Positions 31,658-41,465 are shown, counted from the stretch's first letter. The stretch is 64,000 nt of DNA from Verrucomicrobiota bacterium (GCA_016219875.1 JACRJZ010000145.1:1-64000), one strand, 5' to 3'. Made by a program: numbers and translations. Notes: generated from the sequence alone by a model not told the origin.

Positions 31658-34552
31658 TCACTGACCTGGGGGCAGGACGGATCGGAAGCCGAGGACGTCG
31701 GCCCGGCCCCCCGTCAGGGTGCCGTCACCGCGGCTCGCCGTCCCGCATGTAACTGCGGCGTTGATCCAGCTGCCGCCCCGAAACACACGGTATAGGCCTG
31801 ATGTGGGTCCACGAGGGTCAGACTGCGAACCGCTCGAATACGAGCCATACCAATCCCAGCACCACTCCCAAACATTCCCCGCAATGCCATACAACCCATA
31901 CCCGTTAGCCCCAAAATACCCCACCGGACTCGTGTAGGGATAAACTCCATCGTTGAACGTCGGATGGTAGCCGCTGGTCGGACTCACATCGTACGGGAAA
32001 TAAGGATTTCCTAAGCCGTGGCTGTAGTAGTTGGCCTGGCTGTGCGAGATCGTGTCCAGGTTCGACCACGGAAATCGATGTTCGTTGGCTCCGCCCCGCG
32101 CCGCCTTCTCCCACTCGGATTCGGTCGGCAACCGGTAGCCCACATTCCACTTCACCCAACTGTTGTCCACGCTAACTTGTCCGCTTCGATACACCGTCGT
32201 CAGCGCCGCACTTGTGTAATACGCCGGTATCCGCCCTTCCTTTTCGCTCCGGGCATTACACCATTTCACACAGTCATACCAACTCACCGTCTGCACCGGG
32301 TGCGTGGCCGCTTTACCCGAACCGGCGTAGTCAAAGCTGTAGCCATGCGTAATCGCCCAGTTGTAAACGTCATCCCACAGCGCCTTCGTTACCTCATACT
32401 TGTCCATGTAAAACGCCGAGACATAAACCGAGTGGACGGGTTGTGCCCAGGTGTCGTCCAGGCTATTGCCCATCTGAAAGCTGCCGGCCGCGATCAGCAC
32501 CATACCGGAGGAGGGAGGCGGGGCTTGAGTCTGAAGCGAAACTGTCGCCGGGTTGCTGGACACCCAGCCAACACGGTTCTTTGCCATCACCGTGTAGCTG
32601 CCCACCGCGCGGCTGCCCATCGTGAACTTCATCGTCGGCCCAGTCTGGAAAGGGATGCCAATGCCATTCTGGAACCACTGGTAGGTTGGTTCCGGGCCGC
32701 CCGTAGCGCTCGCCTCCAGGGTGACGGTGGCACCTGCCGCCGCCGTGATGCTAGCCGGGTGCCGGGTGAACACCGGTGCCGCGTCCGCGATTTCCGGCCA
32801 GTGCCAAGTCTGGATGGTGTGTTTTTCTTGCAGCAGCGTCACGCTGGGCAATTGGCCATCTGGCACGCCCACGATGGTCAGGCCCGCATTGATGGACCAC
32901 TGGTCGTAGAGCGTGATCTCGCACTGCGGAGTGCCCACTTCCCACACGGCTTCAAGCGCCGGCCCGCGCCGGTAGTCCGCAGAGACCTCCGCCAGGCTAT
33001 AGAGCAAAGCGGACAAACGGGGCTTCAGATAGAGGAAGGCTTCGGTGGAAAGTTGGAATTGCATGTCCAGCGGCACCGGCACGAGATCGAAACTGCCGCT
33101 GTAAGTTTCAGTTTGGCCGGCGGGCCGCCACGCCAGCCGGAACTCGCTGTTGGCGTAGGCGTCCAGACCGGTTTCAAACACCACGGCGGCTTCGGCGCTG
33201 ACCTCCAGGCCCAGATCAACTCCCAATTGCAGTTCCACCCACACCGGCACCGGGCCGATGAAGCCGCCCACATAGGCGAGGGGCACCGAGATCAGTGTGG
33301 TGGTGTGATTGACGAGATCCGCCTGGGCCAAGAACTCGACCTTGGCCCGGATTTCCGCCGCGAGTTGGCTGTTGATCGAGGCGTCGAACTTCACCACTTG
33401 CCAGTCCTTGATGACGCAAGAGACTTCCGCCTTGCCTTGCAGGTCAATGGACAGGATTCCGGGAGTGATGCGCAAGTCCTCCTCGTCATCCCCATCTGTA
33501 TCAAACTCCAGCGGCAACACAGAGAACTCGCTGACGTAGGAGAACGGGAGCGCGTAACCGAGTTCCACCTGCCACTTGGGAGCGGCTTTCGCGCCCGACA
33601 CCGCCACAAAGGCTTCCGGGGAAAACGTCCCGTCCTTCACCAGCGCGGTGAGCGGAACATTCGTGGTGTAGGTCGTGACGGTGTGGTTGGTCGCGTTGTC
33701 CACGAGGCTCGTGATCTGCCGGTAGAAGAAACGCGCGGGATCGTGGCTGACTAGGATGCCGCCCGTGTAGAGGCCGTGGTTGGTGCCGCTGTAGCTGAAG
33801 ACGAGGAGGTTGGTTTCGAAGGTGAGGATGGTCAGGTTCGTGGTAAAGCTGGCTCCCTTGGCTTGCGCGGCTTTGGCCAGCGCGGAGTTCTTCAGCCCGG
33901 CGGGCGGCGGGAGATGGATCAGCACGTTGGTCACCACAGGCTGGACTTCCAGCGTGAACGTCCAGGCCGAAGTCGTGGCGTTGCCCAGCACATCGGCGCA
34001 CGCGAAGCTCACAACGCTGGTGGCACCGAAATCTCCCCAGGCGTTCGTGGCGGGAAGGAATAGGAACCGGTTCGACGCCACGGTCACGCCGGGGCTGCCG
34101 TTGGTGAGCGTCAGGCCGTTGAACGTGAGGGCGAACCGATTGGTGTCCACGCCGGATTCGTCGGCCAGGTTCACCGTCATGGTGGCGAACCGGCCCACAC
34201 CGATGCCGTTGGTGGCGGGGTAGCGGGAGGTGATTGCCGGTCCCTGCGTATCGCGCGTGGCGACACGGAAGAACTGGGCACCGTCGGTGGACAAGTGCCG
34301 GAATTCCCCGATCAGGTTGGTCGGCGCGATGAAGGTGTTGGTCGCCAGTCCCCAACTGCTGCTTCCCAAGTTGGTGCTGGTGAAGATGTCGTATTGCCGG
34401 TCGGCCTCAGCCGGCCAAGCCAGGTGGACTTGAACCTGGGCGTTGGTCCTGACGGCGTCGATCAAGGTGGGCACGCCCGCAGCCAGCGCCGCCATGTTTC
34501 CCAGCCAGGTGATGAACAGAGACAACCGAATCGAAACTCGTGTGGTCTTCAT
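31658..34552 (-). CDS. secreted protein with Ig-like and C-terminal SUMF1 (FGE-sulfatase-like) domain
   Basis: 964 residues from the start MKTTRVSIRL, whose signal peptide ends near LAAG. N-terminal part: a beta-rich module (QVQVHLAWPAEADRQYDIFT, ending FFRVATRD), a Big_5-like domain (GPAITSRYPATNGIGVG, MTVNLADESGVDTN), then about 350 residues of unassigned beta-rich sequence. An I-set Ig-like domain follows (FTRHPASITAAAGATVTLEA, TYQWFQNGIGIP). The last 240 residues are a SUMF1 domain: MVLIAAGSFQMGNS, YEVTKALWDDVYNWA, HPVQTVSWYDCVKWCNARSE, YRLPTESEWEKAARGG, GIAGNVWEWCWDWY, RVFRGGSWIN. The two catalytic Cys of true FGE (Cys-x4-Cys near the C-terminus) are not both present: the region reads TCGTASR. 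It is therefore probably a binding domain, not a sulfatase activator. Confidence 0.85.
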   Translation of the reverse strand: MKTTRVSIRLSLFITWLGNMAALAAGVPTLIDAVRTNAQVQVHLAWPAEADRQYDIFTSTNLGSSSWGLATNTFIAPTNLIGEFRHLSTDGAQFFRVATRDTQGPAITSRYPATNGIGVGRFATMTVNLADESGVDTNRFALTFNGLTLTNGSPGVTVASNRFLFLPATNAWGDFGATSVVSFACADVLGNATTSAWTFTLEVQPVVTNVLIHLPPPAGLKNSALAKAAQAKGASFTTNLTILTFETNLLVFSYSGTNHGLYTGGILVSHDPARFFYRQITSLVDNATNHTVTTYTTNVPLTALVKDGTFSPEAFVAVSGAKAAPKWQVELGYALPFSYVSEFSVLPLEFDTDGDDEEDLRITPGILSIDLQGKAEVSCVIKDWQVVKFDASINSQLAAEIRAKVEFLAQADLVNHTTTLISVPLAYVGGFIGPVPVWVELQLGVDLGLEVSAEAAVVFETGLDAYANSEFRLAWRPAGQTETYSGSFDLVPVPLDMQFQLSTEAFLYLKPRLSALLYSLAEVSADYRRGPALEAVWEVGTPQCEITLYDQWSINAGLTIVGVPDGQLPSVTLLQEKHTIQTWHWPEIADAAPVFTRHPASITAAAGATVTLEASATGGPEPTYQWFQNGIGIPFQTGPTMKFTMGSRAVGSYTVMAKNRVGWVSSNPATVSLQTQAPPPSSGMVLIAAGSFQMGNSLDDTWAQPVHSVYVSAFYMDKYEVTKALWDDVYNWAITHGYSFDYAGSGKAATHPVQTVSWYDCVKWCNARSEKEGRIPAYYTSAALTTVYRSGQVSVDNSWVKWNVGYRLPTESEWEKAARGGANEHRFPWSNLDTISHSQANYYSHGLGNPYFPYDVSPTSGYHPTFNDGVYPYTSPVGYFGANGYGLYGIAGNVWEWCWDWYGSYSSGSQSDPRGPTSGLYRVFRGGSWINAAVTCGTASRGDGTLTGGRADVLGFRSVLPPGQ

Positions 34553-34682
34553 AGATTTGCCTGCTCCAGCGTTTGACGGACTTCGCGAAGACTGTATCGG
34601 GCTGCAGGAAAATGAACAGGCGAAAGTTTGGTTCTCTGGACGGCGGGAGTGCCTCCGAAGTGTGACCGTCGTTGCTGTCAAT

Positions 34683-34755
34683 GCCGGCTGAGGGCAGCCG
34701 GCCTACAAGCTCGCGACTCGCACATGTAGGCCGGGTCCCCTGACCCGGCGCTGGG
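34683..34755. repeat. REP pair upstream of the SUMF1 gene
   Basis: GCCGGCTGAGGGCAGCCGGC and TGTAGGCCGGGTCCCCTGAC arms, the same pair layout as near the RAYT 3 kb away. The flanking bases 34756-34812 show nothing. Confidence 0.85.
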
Positions 34756-34812
34756 CCGTCAGCCCGCGGGCTTCCCGTCTGCGCGCCAGGGAGCCTTGCG
34801 GCTGTCGTTGCC

Positions 34813-35030
34813 TTACGCAGGCTGGCTTGTGCCCGAAGCTTCGAGGGCAGAAATCAACAGGACATCGAGCACCTCGTAGGAATCTCCCGGTTGAAGACGA
34901 TCAGCGTGCGTCCCGAAGGAGACACCGTGGCGAAATCTGGATGCGGCACATTCACAACCTTGCCGTCCGCTGTCCGAAGCCGGAACGGGTGATGGGCTTT
35001 CAGCTTTGCCCGCAGTGCTTCTGCCGTCAT
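34813..35030 (-). pseudogene. frameshifted member of the small 72-residue conserved family
   Basis: From ATG 35030 the minus strand reads MTAEALRAKLKAHHPFRLRT, ADGKVVNVPHPDFATVSPSG, RTLIVFN in one frame. The family-like ending GDSYEVLDVLLISALEASG continues in another frame to the TAA at 34813. The span is 218 bases, not divisible by three, consistent with a single-base indel near 34877. The family is the one at 12414 (PFxxF, xPHPD, RTxIV). Either a decayed gene, a sequencing error, or programmed slippage; the first two are more likely. Confidence 0.6.
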
Positions 35031-35084
35031 AGCGAGCCGACAGTACTCCCCCTCTCAGCCGGCACAAGCGGTTTCCCCGGCCAC

Positions 35085-38000
35085 TCACTTCACCGCCAGC
35101 GGCCAGCTCTCCGAGTGGCTGTTGAACTCCGGCGCATACAGGCACTGGATGCTGGCCAGGCCGGTCTGGTACTGGCCGCGATGCTGGACGCGCGTGGAGT
35201 ATTCAAAGACGTAGGTGCCCTTGGGCAGGGAGTCGATGAAGAAGTGGCTGGCGGTGTCGCGCGTGCTCTCGTAGTAGGCGAGGCCGTCTTGATACTTGTA
35301 GCGGCTGAGGACATTCACCGGTTCGGTGCCGCTGCCGCGCTGGTCTTTGAGATGGCAATATTCCATGTCGCGATCGACGCGCAGTTCGATGCGAACGACG
35401 AGTTCGTCGCCGACGGCGAGCGGGCCTTTGACGGGTTCCAGCGTCTGGCCCTTCTTGGTCGTGACTTTCGTGTAAAGGGATTTCTTGAGCTTGAGCGGCG
35501 TGCCTGCGTAGGGCGTCACCTTGGTCATGTCCTCGAGGTATTGCCAGTGGACGCTGCCCCAGGAAACGCCTTCATCGACTTTGCGGACGGTGATTTCGCC
35601 GAGCTTGGGCTTCACGTCGGAACCGGCGAAACGGCGTTCGAAGAAGCCGGTGCCGGGTTCCACCGTGGGACGGGCGTCGCGCCCGTCTCCATCTTTTCCA
35701 GAGCCAGGCGCGACGCCTGTCCCACGGTCAAGCACGTTCATCCCTCCCACCGTCACTTCCACCAGCTTGTCGCTGGCGAGGAGGTTGCGGCCACGGAGGA
35801 GCAGGCCGTAAACCGCATCGGCGGTGGCTTTGGTCGTCTTCCAGTCCTGCGTCTGCTTCTGCTTGAGCAGCCAGACGCGGAGGTCTTCGACGGCCTGCTT
35901 GTCGCCCGCGATTTCGTCGAAAGCCTCGATCATCAGCGCCTGCGTCTCGATGGGCGCGCGATACCACCACCAGCTTAGTTCCGTGTCGCGCCAGAACATG
36001 CCCATCTCTTCGTTGCTCACGCTGCGTTCTTTCAGGCTGCGGAGGATGTCTTTGGGCGTGGAGTCGCCAGGCAGTTGAAGGGTTGAAGAGTTGAAACGTT
36101 GAAGCGCGATGGCCAGATGGCCTTGGGTTTGGCGGCAGTTGGTCTTGAGCCAATGCTTGCGCGATTGGGCGAGGAAGAATTTCACCGCGGCTTCGTGTTG
36201 CTTGGCCACAGGTTTGTCCTTCAGGAAGAAGCTGCGTCCGTAAAGATAAAGCGCGTCCGTGGAACTGGGCACGTAATCCTCCGGGTTCTTCCACTCCTGA
36301 ATGCGGCGGTAGTGCTCGTCCATCCAGTTGTCGAGGCGGCTGAGCGATTTGAGGGCGGACTTGACGTCGAGGTCCACGCCGAGGTGGCGCAAGCGACCGA
36401 AGCCGGTCGTGATGTAGAGCGTGATGTAGTCGTTGCCCCGTCCGCCGGGGAACCACGGCCACGAGCCGTCGCCGAGTTGCGCTTCCTCCAGCTTGCGCAG
36501 CGTGCGCTCGGTTTCGGTGTTGAGGCGGTTGTCGTCGAAAAGCAGGCCGACGTTGCGGCGCGCCTGGCTTTCGTTTTGGGCCTGACGCAGCCACGGCGTC
36601 TCTTCGATCATCACGGCCTTGAGGTCCTGGTTCTTCTCCAGCGGGCTGTCGAGGGCGGGCGTGCCTCTCCACTGGTCGAAGATGCGGCGAATCTTCGGGT
36701 CGCTGTTGGCGATGTTGCGGGCGAGCGCGTTGGCGTAAAGGCGATTGAAGGTCTGCTCCGTGCATTCGTGCGGAAACTCCATCAAGTAGGGCAGCGCCAT
36801 CACGGCGTACCACGCGGGCTGCGACACCATTTGCACGGTGAAACTCTGGTGTTGGAGCGTCTTCGACTTGCCGGACTGGAGCAACTTGGCGAACTGGAAT
36901 TTCTTCACCACTTCACCGCCGCCGACCTTGCCGCGGATGGGCAAAGGAAGCGACTCCGTCACGAAGATGCGCCGTGCCAGCACGGGGAGGTAGCCTTCCT
37001 CGCCGTCGGAAATACGGCCCGTGGAAGCCACGGCTTTGTAGGTGAGGAAACCGCAGCCGTCCGGCACGGTGATGCGCCAGGAGAAGCTGCGCGATTCTTT
37101 GGCGGGAATGTCGAAGGCGATCTCCGTGTGGGACAGGCGTCGCGCCTGTCTCTGACTTTGTGAATCAGAAATATTTCGAGAGACAGGCGAGGACGCCTGT
37201 CCCACGGCCCGCACGTCGAGCAACTCATCGGCGCTCTCATCGTTGAGTGCCTGCTTGAAGCTCAGCCGCACCTTGCCTTCCTGTCGAGCGGCGCTTTGGT
37301 TGGAGACTTTCACGGTGAACTCCAGCACGTCGCCCTCGCGCAAGAAACGCGGCGGGTTGGGCTGCACCATGAGGTCCTTCGCGGTAACGGCCTTGTCGTC
37401 GAGGTAGCCGGAGCGGAGTTGCTGGTCGTAGGCAAAACCGAGGAAACGCCACGTCGTCAGCGCTTCGGGCATGGTAAACGTCATCCGCACGACGCCGTTC
37501 GAGTCGCTGGTCAACTGCGGGAAGAAGAACGCGGTTTCGTTGAGGTTCCGGCGGGCGGTGACTTGGCTGAGATCGGGACTCTTCACGCCCGCGTGCTCGG
37601 AGCGGGACAGGTCCTCGGCCTCTTTGTCAGCGCCGGCAAGACCCGCGCGGCGGGCCGGTGCGGCTTTGGCCATTGCCACGCCGAGCGACAGTGAGTCGGC
37701 CGCGGCCTCCGCCGGAGCGGGCGCAGCGGCGGATGCGGGCACGGCATCGAACAGCGTTTGTTTGTCCGTCCCTACAGCACCGCGCGCGAAGAAGCGCATG
37801 CGGTCGCCGCGGCCCCCCATCCACCCGTAGCCCCAGAAGTTCGCGACAAGATCGTTAGCGAACTCCCGGTAACGCAGGTCGGCAGCGCGGTAGTCAGTTT
37901 GCCACTCGCCTTTCATGTGGCTGAAGCGTTTCGCCACGTTGCAGAAGTCGCTGTGGCGGGACGATTGGTCCTGGCGGAAGAACTCGAATTTCTGCTGCCA

Positions 38001-41000
38001 CCAGTGCTGGCGGTAGGCGTCGAGCGATTGATCGTAAAGCGCGGCCACGAGTTCAGCGGCAACCTTCTCCGGCGTAGCAGCCGACGTAAGGAGGCTCTGA
38101 CTATTCGCAACACCGTTCGTGGAAGAGGAAGTGAGCCTCCTCACGTCGGCTGCTACAGGTCTTGAAACGACAAGGCTCCACGTCTCCTTCTGTCCCGGCT
38201 GCAGCTTGCTCGTGAAATGCTCCCACTTCAGTTCAAGGTCTTTGTTGCTCCACGGCACATCCACGCGATGCGAGCTGAGATAAGCGCGGTTCTCGCGGAC
38301 TTGCGTGACGTGGACGCTGAACCCGCCGCGCATCGCCTCGGTCACGGCCTGCTTGATCTGGTGCTGCGTCACGCCGGGTTTGGTCCAGTAGCGCTGGATG
38401 GTCTGGCCGCGATGCTCAACCTCGACAAACGCGCGGCCCTGCTCGTAGCCCGTGCCCCACACGGCCATGAACTCCTCCCCCGGCTCGACCCGCCACTTCG
38501 GCGCGGCCACGTGATTGGGCACCTTGATGGCGAACCGCGTTGCGGCGGGTTGCAGCACCGTGATCTGCGCTCGCGCCGTGACCTTCTTGCCGAAGCGGTC
38601 ATGCGTCTCCAGCACCGCGCGATACACGCCCACGCCAAGCTGGGCTTGCACGGTGGCCTTGCCCTCGGCGTCGGTGGTCCAGCCTTTCTCCAAGGCCACT
38701 TCTCCTTCGGACCAATGGGTCGGATCGGACAAATCTTTCCGGTCGGGCGTGCCGTCGTTGTCGGAGTCGTCGTCGAACTGCATTCCGCTGAGGCGCGCCC
38801 GCTCGACGCGTGCCGGTTCCTTCAGCCTGAAAACCTTCAGCGCGCCTTCCGCCGTCTGGGCCTCGCCGTCGAGCGTGGTGGTCTTGAGTTTCAACTCCAC
38901 GGGCTTGTCGTCCGTCTGCCAGGCTTCGGCGACAATGCTGGCGCGCAAGGCCACGAAGCCCACGTTCACACTGCGGTCCGCCGAGCGCGTTTCGCCGGCG
39001 GTGTCGGTCACGTCGGCATACACGCGGAAATGGAAGCTGGCTTCGCTCTTTTCATCGACCTGCGGATCAGGCTTGGCGACGAACTCCACCGTGAACCCAC
39101 CGTCGGTGCCGGTCGCCGCAACCCCGTGCGCGATCTCTTGACTCTCACTCCCGCGCCCCACGCTGCCGCGCCGCCAGCCCCAGCCCCACCAGCCCCACCA
39201 ATCCGGCCAGCGCACTTCGCGCACCACGCGCCACTTCACCTTCGCGCCATCGACCGCCGCGCCGGTGTAGGCCTCGGCCTTGCCTTGCAGCGAGACCTTG
39301 TCGTTCAGCTTCGGCGCGGTCTTGGGCGCGTCGAGCGTGACTTGGAACTTCGGGCGCTTGTATTCCTCCACGTTGAAATGCGTCGCCCCGCCGCGGCCGG
39401 CCTGCGTGGAAATCTGGTACTGCCCCATCACGCGGTCGCGCGGTGCGGTGAAGCTGCCGCTGAAGCTGCCGAAGTCGCTCGTCGTGTGCGTGACCTTGGC
39501 GACTTCCTTGCCGTTCGGATCGGCGAACATCACCTCCAACCTCCGGTTCGTGATCAACTCGTAGTCGTCCTTGTCCTGGTCCACGTGGACGAAGATGCCT
39601 TTGTAGGAAACCGTCTGGCCGGGCCGATACAGCGCGCGGTCGGTGAAAAAAATCGCCGTGTCGTATGGCTCAGTCCTGCCGGGCTGCCACGAGTAGTACT
39701 CCTGCATCGACCCCAGCTCTTGCCCTTTGGCGCGGGCGCGCAGCAGGAGATTGCGGCCCTCCTGCGGCTTGAAGCTGAACGTGCCGTTCTCGTCCGTCGT
39801 CTGCGGGTCGCCGTTCTGGACACGGCTGCCGTTGCGGTCGAGATACCAGGCCATGACTTCCGCGCCCGAGAGCGGCTCGCCGGAGATCGCGTCCAGCACA
39901 AAGCCCTCGACCCGGCCGGCGCGCGTGATCACGACCAGCGCCAGATCGCTCACCCACACGTCGGTGTAAGAAATCTGGTTGTCGGTTTCGCTGAAGCCGG
40001 CTTTGGCGCTCGCGACGAGAAAATAGAAACCCGGCTTGAGTTGGTCGGGCGCGGGCAGTTCCTCGATGCGCGACTTGAAGTCCGTGGTGGCCGGCAGCTT
40101 GGCAGACCATTCGAGCGTGGGTTTCTTGGCGAGCAGTTCCTTCCGCTCGGCGTCGTTCAGGTACTCCGGGCGGCGATGGTTCTTCTTGAGAAACACATTC
40201 CAGTCCCAGGCCACGGCGCGAAAGTGGACCTCGGTGATGTTCTGGTAGCGTACGGCGATGGTAGGACAGGCGTCGCGCCTGTCTCTGGAATCCGTGGGGG
40301 CCGTTTGATCAGAGACAGGCGCGACGCCTGTCCTACGGGAGCAGTTCCACACCCGCTCCGTCGTGATCGAAACGGACTTCGCTTCGATTTCCCGTACGAG
40401 ATTGTGGGCTTTCTTTCCGCCAAGGCTGTCGGGGAAAACCTGCTCCGCGCGCTGCGCCAGTTCGCGCGCTTCGACCAGCTTGCCTTCCTGCTGAAGCACG
40501 CGAGCGCGGCGATACTTCGCGTCGGCGGACAGTTCGTGGTCCGCCCACTTGTCCTCGATGGTCTTGAGCGCGGCGGTGAAGCGGGCGTTCTTGTTCTCGC
40601 CGAACGCGACGCCGTGGCCCCATTGGAGGCGGGCGAGATCAGCGTCAATAAATGCCGACGGATCGTTGTCCTTCTCGTGGAAGCGCAGGAGGTCTTGATA
40701 GAGCAGGATGGCCTTGAGCTTGGGCGACTGGTCTTCGGCCGGCGGCAAGTTCAGTCGCCACGCCAGAAGTTTCTCCGCCGTGTCGAGAATCGGATCGTCC
40801 GCCGACATCTCGAACGCGTCCTCCGGCTTCGCGCCCGCCTGCTCGCCGCTCGTATAGAACTTCAGCGCCTCGTGCGCGATGAAGTCGTAAAGCGTGGGCC
40901 GATATGCGTCGGGCACCGTGCCCTTCGTGAGGAGTTCGTCAAAGGTGCTGACCGGCGTCTTCTTCAGCGTGTCGGCATGGCTGAGCGCGTCCTGGAAATG

Positions 41001-41465
41001 CTTGTCGATCTCCGCGAAGAGACGCGGCAGGTCCCAGGTCGTGAAGTCCTTTCCGGGCGGCTCGGCGGTGGCGGTGCGCCGGAGGAAGCGCCATTTGTTC
41101 TGCTGGTAGTAATGCCAGTACCAGTGTGCTCGCAGCGTCTTGAGCAACGGCAGGATTTCCTTCGGTGCCTTGGCGATCTCGGCGTCCATGCGCGTGATCT
41201 TCTCCTCCGGCTTGTTGCCCTGGATGTTTCCTTCGAGGACGATCTTCCGCGCGATGGCCTTGGCCGCCTCGCCGAACGCCTTGTCCTTCACGGCGGCGGA
41301 AATGATCAGGTCGAGGTTGGTGACGGCGGTGCGTGCGAGGCCTTTGTTCACGGCCTCCTCAACGCCCTTCCAGAGTTCCGGGCGCGAGGCGGCATGAGAG
41401 GAGCAGGCAGTCATAACCAACAACGAGACGACCCCGACCAGCAATCGTTTCATGTGACGCATCAT
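35085..41465 (-). CDS. bacterial alpha-2-macroglobulin family lipoprotein
   Basis: About 2,126 residues from MMRHMKRLLVGVVSLL; the signal ends in lipobox VMTAC, so it is likely lipid-anchored. N-terminal 450 residues are helical, with TPR-like parts. Then MG2-type and further macroglobulin domains (YTDVWVSDLALVV, IFFTDRALYRPGQTVSYKGI), an A2M family central block (FFPQLTSDSNGVVRMTFTMP, EALTTWRFLGFAYD), and the thioester-type domain with HECTEQTFNRLYAN near residue 1566 (Cys-Thr-Glu-Gln, the CxEQ motif), followed by the alpha/alpha toroid (LRKLEEAQLGDGSWPWFPGG). Such proteins trap proteases in the periplasm. Four dispersed palindromic repeats are embedded in frame. The start among three nearby Met codons is uncertain. 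No penicillin-binding PbpC partner is adjacent. Confidence 0.87.
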   Translation of the reverse strand: MMRHMKRLLVGVVSLLVMTACSSHAASRPELWKGVEEAVNKGLARTAVTNLDLIISAAVKDKAFGEAAKAIARKIVLEGNIQGNKPEEKITRMDAEIAKAPKEILPLLKTLRAHWYWHYYQQNKWRFLRRTATAEPPGKDFTTWDLPRLFAEIDKHFQDALSHADTLKKTPVSTFDELLTKGTVPDAYRPTLYDFIAHEALKFYTSGEQAGAKPEDAFEMSADDPILDTAEKLLAWRLNLPPAEDQSPKLKAILLYQDLLRFHEKDNDPSAFIDADLARLQWGHGVAFGENKNARFTAALKTIEDKWADHELSADAKYRRARVLQQEGKLVEARELAQRAEQVFPDSLGGKKAHNLVREIEAKSVSITTERVWNCSRRTGVAPVSDQTAPTDSRDRRDACPTIAVRYQNITEVHFRAVAWDWNVFLKKNHRRPEYLNDAERKELLAKKPTLEWSAKLPATTDFKSRIEELPAPDQLKPGFYFLVASAKAGFSETDNQISYTDVWVSDLALVVITRAGRVEGFVLDAISGEPLSGAEVMAWYLDRNGSRVQNGDPQTTDENGTFSFKPQEGRNLLLRARAKGQELGSMQEYYSWQPGRTEPYDTAIFFTDRALYRPGQTVSYKGIFVHVDQDKDDYELITNRRLEVMFADPNGKEVAKVTHTTSDFGSFSGSFTAPRDRVMGQYQISTQAGRGGATHFNVEEYKRPKFQVTLDAPKTAPKLNDKVSLQGKAEAYTGAAVDGAKVKWRVVREVRWPDWWGWWGWGWRRGSVGRGSESQEIAHGVAATGTDGGFTVEFVAKPDPQVDEKSEASFHFRVYADVTDTAGETRSADRSVNVGFVALRASIVAEAWQTDDKPVELKLKTTTLDGEAQTAEGALKVFRLKEPARVERARLSGMQFDDDSDNDGTPDRKDLSDPTHWSEGEVALEKGWTTDAEGKATVQAQLGVGVYRAVLETHDRFGKKVTARAQITVLQPAATRFAIKVPNHVAAPKWRVEPGEEFMAVWGTGYEQGRAFVEVEHRGQTIQRYWTKPGVTQHQIKQAVTEAMRGGFSVHVTQVRENRAYLSSHRVDVPWSNKDLELKWEHFTSKLQPGQKETWSLVVSRPVAADVRRLTSSSTNGVANSQSLLTSAATPEKVAAELVAALYDQSLDAYRQHWWQQKFEFFRQDQSSRHSDFCNVAKRFSHMKGEWQTDYRAADLRYREFANDLVANFWGYGWMGGRGDRMRFFARGAVGTDKQTLFDAVPASAAAPAPAEAAADSLSLGVAMAKAAPARRAGLAGADKEAEDLSRSEHAGVKSPDLSQVTARRNLNETAFFFPQLTSDSNGVVRMTFTMPEALTTWRFLGFAYDQQLRSGYLDDKAVTAKDLMVQPNPPRFLREGDVLEFTVKVSNQSAARQEGKVRLSFKQALNDESADELLDVRAVGQASSPVSRNISDSQSQRQARRLSHTEIAFDIPAKESRSFSWRITVPDGCGFLTYKAVASTGRISDGEEGYLPVLARRIFVTESLPLPIRGKVGGGEVVKKFQFAKLLQSGKSKTLQHQSFTVQMVSQPAWYAVMALPYLMEFPHECTEQTFNRLYANALARNIANSDPKIRRIFDQWRGTPALDSPLEKNQDLKAVMIEETPWLRQAQNESQARRNVGLLFDDNRLNTETERTLRKLEEAQLGDGSWPWFPGGRGNDYITLYITTGFGRLRHLGVDLDVKSALKSLSRLDNWMDEHYRRIQEWKNPEDYVPSSTDALYLYGRSFFLKDKPVAKQHEAAVKFFLAQSRKHWLKTNCRQTQGHLAIALQRFNSSTLQLPGDSTPKDILRSLKERSVSNEEMGMFWRDTELSWWWYRAPIETQALMIEAFDEIAGDKQAVEDLRVWLLKQKQTQDWKTTKATADAVYGLLLRGRNLLASDKLVEVTVGGMNVLDRGTGVAPGSGKDGDGRDARPTVEPGTGFFERRFAGSDVKPKLGEITVRKVDEGVSWGSVHWQYLEDMTKVTPYAGTPLKLKKSLYTKVTTKKGQTLEPVKGPLAVGDELVVRIELRVDRDMEYCHLKDQRGSGTEPVNVLSRYKYQDGLAYYESTRDTASHFFIDSLPKGTYVFEYSTRVQHRGQYQTGLASIQCLYAPEFNSHSESWPLAVK
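35662..35730. repeat. GGCGTCGCGCC-type palindrome, in-frame insertion 1 in the A2M gene
   Basis: Arms CCGTGGGACGGGCGTCGCGC and GCGCGACGCCTGTCCCACGG around a short spacer. Encodes DRGTGVAPGSGKDGDGRDAR. Confidence 0.8.
37128..37207. repeat. GGCGTCGCGCC-type palindrome, in-frame insertion 2 in the A2M gene
   Basis: Arms GTGGGACAGGCGTCGCGCCT and AGGCGAGGACGCCTGTCCCA. Encodes GQASSPVSRN and RQARRLSH. Confidence 0.8.
38073..38158. repeat. GTAGCAGCCGACG-type hairpin, in-frame insertion 3 in the A2M gene
   Basis: Arms GTAGCAGCCGACGTAAGGAG and CTCCTCACGTCGGCTGCTAC. Encodes VAADVRRLTS and SLLTSAAT. Confidence 0.8.
40260..40337. repeat. GGCGTCGCGCC-type palindrome, in-frame insertion 4 in the A2M gene
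   Basis: Arms GTAGGACAGGCGTCGCGCCT and AGGCGCGACGCCTGTCCTAC, perfect over more than 25 bases with the adjoining GTCTCTG/CAGAGAC. Encodes RRTGVAPVSDQT and RDRRDACPT. Confidence 0.85.
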
